Below are positions 55,279 through 63,034 of a stretch of DNA of 64,000 nt, piece after piece. Source of the DNA: Campylobacter sp. 19-13652. GTDB taxonomy: Bacteria > Campylobacterota > Campylobacteria > Campylobacterales > Campylobacteraceae. Where the stretch lies: contig NZ_AP024713.1 of NCBI RefSeq assembly GCF_019702925.1, positions 186,001 through 250,000 of the forward strand. Reading direction: 5' to 3'. The first letter of the stretch is position 1, and each line of letters opens with the position of its first letter. The notes under the pieces were generated by a model. It did not search any database, was not told the origin of the DNA, and was given only the letters and a program-made list of their open reading frames with translations. The position numbers and the translations under genes are program-made.

Positions 55279-55504
55279 CACTAGCCTTTTTAAGCACTAA
55301 AGTCCAGTCGGTTTGATTAAATTTGAGCGAATTCATAAGCTCATAGCCCCTATCATTAGCATGAGCTATGGCGTTTTCTACTGGGCTAAAATCACCTATT
55401 TCAAAGATAAATATTACCACTTCGCCAGCTACGGCTTCGTTCATATATTCATCAAGCTTTCCTAAAAAGTCGCTACCAAAGCCCCTTAAGTCAACTCGCC
55501 TCAT
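55268..55504 (-). CDS. Campylobacter-specific complex I accessory protein in nuoE position (Cj1575c-like)
   Basis: 78-aa soluble alpha/beta protein without the cysteine motif of NuoE. Contains GEVVIFIFEIGDFSPVENAI and DWTLVLKKASDEV. Located between nuoD and the nuoF-position gene, with a 4-nt overlap to nuoD. Probably part of the flavodoxin/ferredoxin docking module of complex I in this group. Confidence 0.85.
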   Translation of the reverse strand: MRRVDLRGFGSDFLGKLDEYMNEAVAGEVVIFIFEIGDFSPVENAIAHANDRGYELMNSLKFNQTDWTLVLKKASDEV

Positions 55505-56730
55505 CTATCTATCTCCCCAAGAATGATATTTGAGCTTCCCACCACTGTAACAACGTCAGCTATGTAATGCCCCACTAGCACCTCCTCATAAGAAGCGCAG
55601 TGGAAAAAGCTAGGAGTGCGAAACTTCACACGATACGGCTTGCCTTCACCGATTGAGTTTATGTATACTCCAAGCTCACCTTTTGGGCTCTCAGAAGCAA
55701 AGTAAACCTCCCCAGCTGGAGCTTTTAGCCCCTGGGTAACCAGCACAAAATGCTGCATGAGTGAGTAGTTTTGTGTCATTATCTGCTCTTTGCTAGCGCT
55801 TACATATTCTGGCGAGTCAGCTAGCAGGCGTGGCTCGCTCTGCTCATAAAGTGGCACGCACTGGCGCAGGATTTTTAGGCTCTGTCTCATCTCCTCCATA
55901 TATAGCAGGTATCTTGCGTAGCTATCGCCCTTATCAGAGTAAGGCACGTCAAAGTCAAGCTCATCATAGATTAAGTAAGGCTGCTCTTTTCTTAAGTCCC
56001 ACTTAACCCCACTAGCTCGCAGCATAACCCCACTACAGCCCATGCTAAGAGCATCATCTCGGCTTATAGTGCCGACATTTTCTAGTCTCATACGCCAAAT
56101 TCTATTTTCTGTTAGGAGGTTTTCATAATCTTTTATATCGTTTGGAAATTTATCACAAAATGCTAAAAGCTGCTCACACCAGCCTTGCGGCAAGTCCACA
56201 AAAACGCCACCTATTTTTATGCTATTGTGCGTTAGTCTCGCCCCACAGTAGCTCTCAAGCAGATCAAGTAAGTACTCTCGCTCACGAAAAGCGTACAAAA
56301 ATACAGTCATAGCCCCTACATCAAGTGCGTGCGTAGCAAGAAATAGCAGGTGAGAGCAAATTCGGTTTATCTCAAGTAGCATAGTGCGGATTATCTGCGC
56401 ACGGCGTGGCACTTCTATGCCGCAGAGCTTTTCGACCGCTGCGCAAAAGGCGAAGTTATTCGCACTACTTGCTACATAATCCATTCTATCAGTAACGGGC
56501 ACAAACTCCTGATACGTCATATTTTCAGCCATTTTCTCCATGCCGCGGTGCATAAAGCCCACCTCTGGCATAGCACGCACCACGCGCTCACCGTCAAGTT
56601 CTAGTACTAGCTTAAGCTGCCCGTGTGCGCTAGGGTGCTGAGGACCCATGTTTAGGATCATCTTGCCGTCATTTTCCTCAAAGGTAATATTCTCAAAAAA
56701 CGGCTTTAAGCGATTTGGATTTTGCATCAT
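55501..56730 (-). CDS. nuoD: Complex I subunit D (49 kDa-type)
   Basis: 409-aa peripheral subunit that forms the quinone site with NuoB and NuoH. The N-terminal NMGPQHPSAHGQLKLVLELD is the family signature with the quinone-contact His; the C-terminus is PSFFHCASYEEVLVGHYIAD, then SSNIILGEIDR. It overlaps nuoC by 4 nt. Not fused to nuoC. Confidence 0.96.
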   Translation of the reverse strand: MMQNPNRLKPFFENITFEENDGKMILNMGPQHPSAHGQLKLVLELDGERVVRAMPEVGFMHRGMEKMAENMTYQEFVPVTDRMDYVASSANNFAFCAAVEKLCGIEVPRRAQIIRTMLLEINRICSHLLFLATHALDVGAMTVFLYAFREREYLLDLLESYCGARLTHNSIKIGGVFVDLPQGWCEQLLAFCDKFPNDIKDYENLLTENRIWRMRLENVGTISRDDALSMGCSGVMLRASGVKWDLRKEQPYLIYDELDFDVPYSDKGDSYARYLLYMEEMRQSLKILRQCVPLYEQSEPRLLADSPEYVSASKEQIMTQNYSLMQHFVLVTQGLKAPAGEVYFASESPKGELGVYINSIGEGKPYRVKFRTPSFFHCASYEEVLVGHYIADVVTVVGSSNIILGEIDR

Positions 56731-57518
56731 GGGCGCTCCTTTAGTATCTTTGCACTGCCACGTTTTGGATGCTTTACTAGCTTTACGCCACCCTCTTCTT
56801 GGTACTCTTGCAAGTACTTCTCACTCCTTGCTTCTGCGCCTTTTTCGACCTCTGCACCCTTGCGTGAGAAGTTAAAAGTATCCTTATCATCAGCGTACGC
56901 ACTATCTCTATTTTCAGCCCCAATAACCTCTCTATACTCTTTGCCAAAAATTCTATCTACCTCATACCAGCGTGCATGCTCATCGCCATGCAGTGGGTAG
57001 GTTTTTAGCAGAGGATTACCCACCCAATCATCTGGCATTAGTATGCGTTTTAAATTCCTATGCCCCTTAAATAAAATCCCAAACATATCATAAGTCTCTC
57101 GCTCACTCCAGTTTGCGCTTTTATAAATTTCGCTCACGCTATTTACCATCTGCTTTGGCACTACATCACAGACCACTCTTACTCGTGAGTTTTTAGAGTA
57201 CGAAAGCAGCTGATAAAACAGCCTAAAACTACCGTTTTGCGCCAAAAAATCAACAGCACTTAGCTCACTTAGCTGCTCGTATCCACTCTGTTTTAGGGCT
57301 TTTAGGGCTTTTAGATTATCATCTGTGTTTACTTTTACTACTAAATCCCCGAGCTCCTCGTACGTCTCTTTTATGCTTACCTCTGCTAGTTCTAGCGCTT
57401 TTAGCTCAGCCTTAAATTTATCACTCGGACTTAGCTTTTGGGTCTGCTTTGGTACGTAAAATCTATCGTGCTTATAGTATGGCTCTTTTGTAGGACGCGT
57501 TTTTAAATACTCTCTCAT
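56727..57518 (-). CDS. nuoC: Complex I subunit C (30 kDa-type)
   Basis: 263-aa peripheral subunit. The core motif [20 protein letters not shown]-type signature, followed by [19 protein letters not shown], is clear. The ~100 N-terminal residues and the ~60-residue charged C-terminal tail make it longer than in many bacteria. Overlaps nuoB and nuoD by 4 nt each. Confidence 0.95.
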   Translation of the reverse strand: MREYLKTRPTKEPYYKHDRFYVPKQTQKLSPSDKFKAELKALELAEVSIKETYEELGDLVVKVNTDDNLKALKALKQSGYEQLSELSAVDFLAQNGSFRLFYQLLSYSKNSRVRVVCDVVPKQMVNSVSEIYKSANWSERETYDMFGILFKGHRNLKRILMPDDWVGNPLLKTYPLHGDEHARWYEVDRIFGKEYREVIGAENRDSAYADDKDTFNFSRKGAEVEKGAEARSEKYLQEYQEEGGVKLVKHPKRGSAKILKERP

Positions 57519-58054
57519 ATCGCGCCTCCTTGCTCATTTTTGCTAGGCGGCAGTTTTTTGGCTACTCTGGCTCTAAATGCACTTTGTTTTCTTATTTTCT
57601 TTTGCAGTATCATTAAGGCGTACTGTAACGTCTCTGGGCGTGGAGCACAGCCTGGCAAGTAAATATCGACTGGGATTATCCTATCCACGCCTTGTACGGT
57701 TGAGTAGGTATTAAACATACCGCCAGTATTTGCACAGCTTCCCATGGAGATGACCCACTTTGGCTCAGCCATCTGATCATATAGTCTGCGAGTAAATTCG
57801 GCGTGTTTTTTAGTAAGCGTCCCAGCTATTATCATCACTTCAGAATGTCTAGGACTAGCCCTAAAAATCGTCCCAAACCTATCAAAATCATAGCGACTCG
57901 CACCAGCTGCCATCATCTCTATAGCGCAACAGGCTAGTCCATAGCTTAAAGCCCAAAGTGAGTTACTTCGCCCCCACTGTACCAGTTTGTCCACAGTGGT
58001 TAAAACCACTGGAAGTCCGCCATTTTGTGCGTAATTTATCTGATGTTTTGCCAC
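57515..58054 (-). CDS. nuoB: Complex I subunit B (cluster N2)
   Basis: 179-aa subunit that binds cluster N2, the electron donor to quinone. Cysteine ligands are in [20 protein letters not shown] (tandem Cys), [11 protein letters not shown] and [15 protein letters not shown]. Overlaps nuoA by 19 nt and nuoC by 4 nt. Confidence 0.96.
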   Translation of the reverse strand: MAKHQINYAQNGGLPVVLTTVDKLVQWGRSNSLWALSYGLACCAIEMMAAGASRYDFDRFGTIFRASPRHSEVMIIAGTLTKKHAEFTRRLYDQMAEPKWVISMGSCANTGGMFNTYSTVQGVDRIIPVDIYLPGCAPRPETLQYALMILQKKIRKQSAFRARVAKKLPPSKNEQGGAI

Positions 58055-58425
58055 TCAAACGCTCCTTTTTTCCACGCATATATAAAGCCTACCATTAAAA
58101 GTCCGATAAAAAGCACCATCTCAATCAGTCCAAATGCTCCAAGCATCTTAAAATCCACAGCCCAAGGGTACATAAATATGACCTCTACGTCAAAAAGTAT
58201 AAATAAAATTCCGTAAATTAAATAGTGGATATTTATGCGGTTTGGCTGCTTTACGACCTGTGGACCACACTCATAAATGCTTAATTTTAGCCTTTCTGTA
58301 TTTCGGTTTGCCATCATTTTTCCGACTTTTGATGAGAGAAATACTATCAGGCTAAAGGATATAGTTGATGAAAGAAGTATTACAAAAGCACCAAAATATG
58401 GGTGCGCAAACTCTGAATGGGACAT
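58036..58425 (-). CDS. nuoA: Complex I subunit A
   Basis: 129-aa membrane subunit with three helices. The loop YECGPQVV (conserved Cys loop of NuoA/ND3), and [20 protein letters not shown] with its membrane acidic residues, are typical. First gene of the 14-gene operon; AAGGAT lies 6 nt before ATG. Confidence 0.95.
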   Translation of the reverse strand: MSHSEFAHPYFGAFVILLSSTISFSLIVFLSSKVGKMMANRNTERLKLSIYECGPQVVKQPNRINIHYLIYGILFILFDVEVIFMYPWAVDFKMLGAFGLIEMVLFIGLLMVGFIYAWKKGAFEWQNIR

Positions 58426-58463
58426 AATTTATCCTTAGACTGGTATTTGAAAAAACCTTGAAT

Positions 58464-58472
58464 TTTATACAA
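58464..58472 (-). promoter_or_regulatory. Putative -10 of the nuo operon
   Basis: Minus strand TTGTATAAA (core TATAAA 58464-58469), about 39 nt upstream of the nuoA start, in AT-rich DNA. Confidence 0.45.
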
Positions 58473-58560
58473 ATTTAATTTAAGTTTGGTTGAAGTGGCA
58501 AGCTTAATTTTAAATTTACTGTTTTAAATAAATTTAAGCTAAAATAAATGAAACTTTTTT

Positions 58561-58566
58561 TATAAT
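58561..58566 (+). promoter_or_regulatory. Putative -10 for tRNA-Val
   Basis: TATAAT preceded by a run of T, 17 nt before the tRNA 5' end. Confidence 0.55.
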
Positions 58567-58583
58567 CACAATCTTTAAAATTT

Positions 58584-58659
58584 GGTCCCGTAGCTCAGCT
58601 GGTAGAGCACCACCTTGACATGGTGGTGGTCGATGGTTCAAGTCCATTCGGGGCCACCA
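58584..58659 (+). tRNA. tRNA-Val (anticodon GAC)
   Basis: 76 nt with encoded CCA. Acceptor GGTCCCG/CGGGGCC with one U-G, D arm TAGCTCAGCTGGTAGAGC, anticodon stem-loop CCACC-TTGACAT-GGTGG, T arm GATGGTTCAAGTCCATT. Confidence 0.96.
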
Positions 58660-58749
58660 TTCTTACTTTTGTAAATTTACGCCTCAATATTAAAGCTTTC
58701 GAGATTATAATAAAATATTTAGAATTTAAACCGTCGTCTTTTGGATTAT

Positions 58750-58769
58750 GCAAAGGCAAAAGCCCTTGC
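58750..58769 (-). terminator. Possible terminator after the antiporter gene
   Basis: Minus strand GCAAGGGC-TTTT-GCCTTTGC, an 8-bp stem with one G-U pair, 7 nt past the stop of the gene at 58777. No long T run follows. Confidence 0.4.
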
Positions 58770-58776
58770 AATAAAT

Positions 58777-60078
58777 TTAAAGCACTAAAGCGCCAATCAC
58801 GCCCATTATTAAAAGCGGTATATTAAAGAATATAAAAGTTGGCACGCAGGTATCGTAGATGTGATTATGCTCGCCATCTGCGTTTAGTCCGCTTGTAGGC
58901 CCTAGTGTGCTATCGCTTGCCGGGCTGCCAGCGTCTCCTAGGGCTGCGGCAATGCCGACTAATAATATCGTCGCAGCTGGGCTAAAGTCAAGCGAAACGC
59001 AAAGTGGCACATAAATAGCTGCTATAATAGGTATAGTGCCAAAGGACGTGCCTATGCCAATCGTTACTAAAAGCCCAATAGCAAGCATTATGATAGCTCC
59101 ACCTAGCTGTCCGCCGCTTACTGAGCTTGCAAATGCGATAAGTTCTGCTATGCCACCACTCTCTCTTAGGACGTTTCCAAAGCCAGCAGCTACAAGCATC
59201 ACAAATGCTATAAAGCCCATCATGCCAAGCCCTTTGTCGACTATGGTGTCCATTTTACCATACTCTATCCCACCAAGTGCTATCATGCTAATAAGCCCCA
59301 AAAGCCCACCAAGTGGAATGGAGTCTGAGTAAAGCTGCACGCTAAAAGCGACTATCGCCCCAACTAATACACCCCACTCTTTGCGCCCCATTTTAGGGCT
59401 ATTTTGGCTTTGGTTTAGCTCGGCTTTTTCTGCGCTAGTTTGGCTGTATTCGCGTGGCTTACGGTAGAAAAATATAGCCAGCAGTAGTCCTACTAGCATA
59501 GCCGCACCACCAAGCCACATCACCGATGAAATTTGTCCTAGGCTTACTTCTACGCCGTTATTTGCTAGCTCTTTTTTTAATATATTATGAAAAAGTAGTC
59601 CAAAGCCTACGCTAATGCTTACATATGGTGCCTCAAGCCCAAATGTAAGTGCGCACGCCACGGCTCGGCGGTCGATTTTTAGCTTGTTAAAAAGTGCTAA
59701 AAGTGGTGGTATGAGGATAGGAATAAATGCTATGTGAACTGGGATTAAATTCTGCGAAAAGCACGCTATAAAGGCGATTGCTAGGATTATCATTGCCTTT
59801 TTTTGTCCGAGCAATTTTGCGCTTTGGTGGATTAAAATTGCTGTTAGTTGCGTCTTTGCAATAGCAGCCGCGAGCGCGCCTAGGAGTATGTAGCTTAGTG
59901 CGGTTTCTAGGTTTCCTTGCATGCCGTCTATTAATAAATTTGTAGTTTCGATTAAATTTTTACCGCTTAAAAGCCCTGCTGCTAGCCCTGATACCAGTAT
60001 GCTTAATAAAATATTAAACCTAAGTAGGCATAGTGCCGTCATTAAGATTACGCTTAGTAAGACCGGATTTGTTAACAT
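58777..60078 (-). CDS. Na+/H+ antiporter family protein (YuiF-type)
   Basis: 433-aa membrane protein with about 11-12 hydrophobic segments. Motifs fit the Na+/H+ antiporter/NhaC-like superfamily: IACFSQNLIPVHIAFIPILI, GLGMMGFIAFVMLVAAGFG, GIGTSFGTIPIIAAIYVPLC and AALGDAGSPASDSTLGPTSG. Stands alone between tRNA-Val and the divergent lipoprotein gene. Some family members carry amino acids instead, so the exact substrate is open. Confidence 0.8.
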   Translation of the reverse strand: MLTNPVLLSVILMTALCLLRFNILLSILVSGLAAGLLSGKNLIETTNLLIDGMQGNLETALSYILLGALAAAIAKTQLTAILIHQSAKLLGQKKAMIILAIAFIACFSQNLIPVHIAFIPILIPPLLALFNKLKIDRRAVACALTFGLEAPYVSISVGFGLLFHNILKKELANNGVEVSLGQISSVMWLGGAAMLVGLLLAIFFYRKPREYSQTSAEKAELNQSQNSPKMGRKEWGVLVGAIVAFSVQLYSDSIPLGGLLGLISMIALGGIEYGKMDTIVDKGLGMMGFIAFVMLVAAGFGNVLRESGGIAELIAFASSVSGGQLGGAIIMLAIGLLVTIGIGTSFGTIPIIAAIYVPLCVSLDFSPAATILLVGIAAALGDAGSPASDSTLGPTSGLNADGEHNHIYDTCVPTFIFFNIPLLIMGVIGALVL

Positions 60079-60144
60079 TCCTCTCCTTCTTTTAATGAAA
60101 AGCTAATGCTACCCAAAACAAACCAAATTTTATATTAAATTTGA

Positions 60145-60150
60145 TACAAT
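60145..60150 (+). promoter_or_regulatory. Putative -10 for the MliC-like lipoprotein gene
   Basis: TTGATACAAT (core TACAAT), 29 nt before the ATG at 60180; AGGAG follows as ribosome binding site. Confidence 0.45.
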
Positions 60151-60179
60151 TTCTGCCTTAAATCTAATAGGAGAATATT

Positions 60180-60593
60180 ATGAAAATAATCCCATTTTTT
60201 CTAGCTTTTTTACTATCTGGTTGTGCTAGTTTTGCTGGATTAGGCGGCGATGCAGAGCCAGAGATAAATCAGCAATCATCAAAACACTGCTCATGCTCTG
60301 CCCCTACATTGACAAAGCCTAATGCCACGCCTACAAGTAAGTCGTCCGTGGTTAAAAAGGCAAATGAGATAAGCTTTTGCTCGGCTGATGGATTAAGGCT
60401 AAAGCTGCGTTCATATGATGAATTTGATACGGCTGTTTTAAGTATTTCTGAGGGTGAGTATAAAGCGCTTAAAAGAGCAGTAAGTGCGAGCGGAGTGCTA
60501 CTAGTGGGCGATGGGGTGCAGGTACATTTTAAATCCGATGAAGGAATTTATAGTGCCTCTGGCAAGGATACGCCGCTTAAAAAATGTGAATAA
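60180..60593 (+). CDS. Lipoprotein with MliC-like (C-type lysozyme inhibitor) domain
   Basis: 137 aa. Lipoprotein signal MKIIPFFLAFLLSGC (lipobox LSGC, Cys15), a low-complexity Ser/Thr/Pro linker with CSCSAP, then a ~75-residue domain. The domain starts FCSADGLRLKLRSYDEFDTA, contains SASGVLLVGDGVQVHFKSDEG and ends LKKCE. The pattern of two end cysteines, AVL strand and SASG loop resembles membrane-bound lysozyme inhibitors (MliC/PliC). AGGAG precedes the ATG. Monocistronic; 97 bp before rarD, which has its own promoter. The family call is by eye. Confidence 0.65.
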   Translation: MKIIPFFLAFLLSGCASFAGLGGDAEPEINQQSSKHCSCSAPTLTKPNATPTSKSSVVKKANEISFCSADGLRLKLRSYDEFDTAVLSISEGEYKALKRAVSASGVLLVGDGVQVHFKSDEGIYSASGKDTPLKKCE

Positions 60594-60661
60594 ATTTAAA
60601 ATTTGCAGAATTAGGCAAGGAATTTGTACTAATTTTCTAACCCTTGTTTTAAAAGCTAGGC

Positions 60662-60667
60662 TATAAT
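60662..60667 (+). promoter_or_regulatory. Putative -10 for rarD
   Basis: GGCTATAAT (core TATAAT), 23 nt before the rarD ATG. Confidence 0.5.
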
Positions 60668-60690
60668 TGGCAAAATTTAAAGGAGTCTTT

Positions 60691-61581
60691 ATGACAAATA
60701 GCGAAAAACAGGGGCTTTCCCTCGCTCTTTTTGCTTTTATTACGTGGGGTTTTGTGGTCATTTTTTATAAATTTATGACTCACATTAGCCCATATGAGAT
60801 TATAGCTCATCGTGTGATATGGTCTTTTTTATTTTTGTTCATTTTGCTTATCTTATTTCGCCGTTTTGATGCAGTAATAAATATACTAAAAACACCGCAG
60901 ATACGCTATTTACTGCTATTTAGTGGTCTGCTTATTGTATCTAGTTGGTGTGTTTTTGTTTATGCGATTAATAGTAGCAATATAGTCGAGGCGGCTTTGG
61001 GTAATTTCTCGGCACCTATTTTTCAGATGGTGGGTGGGTTTTTGTTCTTTGGTGAGCGGCTTAGCAGAGCTGGGAAGATCGCCTTTGCACTCGTTGTTGC
61101 GGCTGTTGCGGTGCAGTTTATTGAGCTAGGAAGTCTGCCTTTTGTCTCTGTTTTTATTGCCATTAGCGTAGCAGCTTATGCTTTGGTTCGTAAAAAGGTG
61201 GGCGTTGGTGCATATGAGGGGCTTTTTACTGAGACGATGTTTACTCTGCCACTTGCTATTGTTTATATAATGATAATGCCTAGCCATTTTGGTATGAATT
61301 TAGACGGGCTTATGCTTTCTCTTAATGGTGTGGTTACAGTTGTGCCCTTACTTGCTTTTACCGCAGCTACTGTGCGTGTGCGCATGAGCACTTTAAGCTT
61401 GCTTCAATATATCACGCCTACTATCGCGCTTTTTATTGCAGTTTTGCTATACGGCGAACCTTTGCCTATGTACAAGGTCGTATCGTTTTCGCTAATATGG
61501 CTTGCTATTTTTATAGTAAGCGTTGATAGCGTCGCGAAAAACAGCTCCAAGAGACAGCTTGATAAGTTTAATAAAATATAA
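60691..61581 (+). CDS. rarD: RarD/EamA-family transporter
   Basis: 296-aa DMT-superfamily protein with about ten membrane segments. The start MTNSEKQGLSLALFAFITWG at 60691 has AAAGGAG 5 nt upstream; an ATG eight codons earlier overlaps the promoter. RarD signatures: FITWGFVVIFYKFM, SPYEIIAHRVIWSF, VEAALGNFSAPIFQM and LQYITPTIALFIAVLLYGEP. RarD of E. coli is annotated as chloramphenicol-sensitive protein; the transported compound is unknown. Confidence 0.9.
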   Translation: MTNSEKQGLSLALFAFITWGFVVIFYKFMTHISPYEIIAHRVIWSFLFLFILLILFRRFDAVINILKTPQIRYLLLFSGLLIVSSWCVFVYAINSSNIVEAALGNFSAPIFQMVGGFLFFGERLSRAGKIAFALVVAAVAVQFIELGSLPFVSVFIAISVAAYALVRKKVGVGAYEGLFTETMFTLPLAIVYIMIMPSHFGMNLDGLMLSLNGVVTVVPLLAFTAATVRVRMSTLSLLQYITPTIALFIAVLLYGEPLPMYKVVSFSLIWLAIFIVSVDSVAKNSSKRQLDKFNKI

Positions 61582-61650
61582 ATTTCAACAACTCCTAAAT
61601 TTAATTATGCTAAATTCTTAGCTTTAATTTAAAATATCAAGGATAATGCC

Positions 61651-62979
61651 GTGTTTTCGTTTTTCAAAGCAAAAGCTCCAAGCGAGCATAAAGTGCCAAC
61701 TAACGAAGTCGATAGCACCTATCGTCGCCTTCGCTGGCAGGTCTTTGCAGGCGTGTTTATAGGCTACGCAGCCTACTACCTAATCCGCAAAAACTTCTCC
61801 CTAGCCATACCGCACCTAATCGAAGAGTATGGCTTTACCAAGGCCCAGCTAGGCAGCGTTGGCGTCGCGCTTAGCATAGCTTATGGGCTTAGTAAATTTT
61901 TAATGGGCAACGTCTCAGACAGGAGCAATCCTAAGTATTTCCTAGTCGCTGGGCTTCTTGGCTCGGCTGGGATAAGCCTTATTTTCGGGCTTGTGCCAGC
62001 AGTTATGGCTAGCATTAGCGTGATGGTGATATTAGCTGCGCTTAACGGCTGGTTTCAGGGTATGGGCTATCCGCCTGGGGCAAAGACGATGACGAACTGG
62101 TTTAGCACGTCTGAGCGGGGCGTGTGGTGGAGCTGGTGGAACGTCAGCCACAACCTAGGCGGCGGGCTTATCGGGCCCTTAGCCATACTTGGCGTCGCAC
62201 TTTTTGGCACGTGGCACTCGCTGTTTTACCTGCCAGCGCTCATTGCCATAAGCCTAGCTTTTGTCTGCTTTTTTCTTATGCGTGATACGCCTGAAAGCTG
62301 TGGGCTGCCATCAGTTGAGGAGTATAAGGGCGAAGTGCGAAAGCACGACAAGCACGCGCACGAGCTAAGCGCAAAGGAGATATTTTTTAAATACGTCTTT
62401 AATAATAAATTTCTCTGGTCGATTGCCATTGCCAACGCCTTTGTCTATTTTATCCGCTACGGCATCATCGACTGGGCGCCGACATATTTAAAGGAAGTAA
62501 AGCACTTTAGCTTTGATAAGCAAAGCTGGGCCTATTTTCTTTACGAGTATGCGGGCATTTTTGGTATGCTAGCAAGTGGCTATATGAGCGATAAAATTTT
62601 CAAAGGCCACCGCGCGCCGCCTATGCTTTTGTTTTTAGTAGGCGTATTTATCGCAGTCATTGTCTATTGGAAAAACCCAGCTGGCAATCCGCTAGTGGAT
62701 AACATCTGCCTTGTTGCTATTGGCTTTTTGATTTATGGTCCTGTGATGATGATAGGGCTGCAAGCGGCTGATTTAGTCCCACGCATAGCCACTGGCACGG
62801 CGTGCGGACTAACAGGGCTTTTTGGCTACTTTTTAGGCTCGGCAAGCGCTGGGTATGTGATGGGTAAGGTGGTCGATATTTACGGCTGGGATGGGGGCTT
62901 TTACACGCTAATGCTCTCTTGCGTGCTGGCTTTTGTTTTTATTGCTTTTACGCTGTTGCATAAGCCAAGCAGGGGGTGA
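61651..62979 (+). CDS. glpT: Glycerol-3-phosphate transporter GlpT (MFS)
   Basis: 442-aa MFS antiporter exchanging glycerol-3-phosphate for inorganic phosphate. Follows E. coli GlpT closely by eye: STYRRLRWQVFAGVFIGYAA, RKNFSLAIP and VYFIRYGIIDWAPTYLKEVK, which carry the two substrate-binding arginines, and GWFQGMGYPPGAKTM. The start is GTG at 61651 with AAGGAT 7-8 nt upstream. No glpQ, glpK or glpD neighbours lie in the window, so uptake may serve phospholipid or phosphate supply. Monocistronic, closed by a clear terminator. Confidence 0.93.
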   Translation: MFSFFKAKAPSEHKVPTNEVDSTYRRLRWQVFAGVFIGYAAYYLIRKNFSLAIPHLIEEYGFTKAQLGSVGVALSIAYGLSKFLMGNVSDRSNPKYFLVAGLLGSAGISLIFGLVPAVMASISVMVILAALNGWFQGMGYPPGAKTMTNWFSTSERGVWWSWWNVSHNLGGGLIGPLAILGVALFGTWHSLFYLPALIAISLAFVCFFLMRDTPESCGLPSVEEYKGEVRKHDKHAHELSAKEIFFKYVFNNKFLWSIAIANAFVYFIRYGIIDWAPTYLKEVKHFSFDKQSWAYFLYEYAGIFGMLASGYMSDKIFKGHRAPPMLLFLVGVFIAVIVYWKNPAGNPLVDNICLVAIGFLIYGPVMMIGLQAADLVPRIATGTACGLTGLFGYFLGSASAGYVMGKVVDIYGWDGGFYTLMLSCVLAFVFIAFTLLHKPSRG

Positions 62980-62986
62980 TGCGACA

Positions 62987-63031
62987 CCAACTACTTTTTA
63001 TATAAAAAAGTAGTTGGTTTATTTTAATTTG
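62987..63031 (+). terminator. Terminator after glpT, possibly bidirectional
   Basis: CCAACTACTTTTT pairs with AAAAAGTAGTTGG (ends at 63017) with a short AT loop, followed by TTTATTTTAATTT. The next gene is convergent, so it may serve both. Confidence 0.8.
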
Positions 63032-63034
63032 CAT

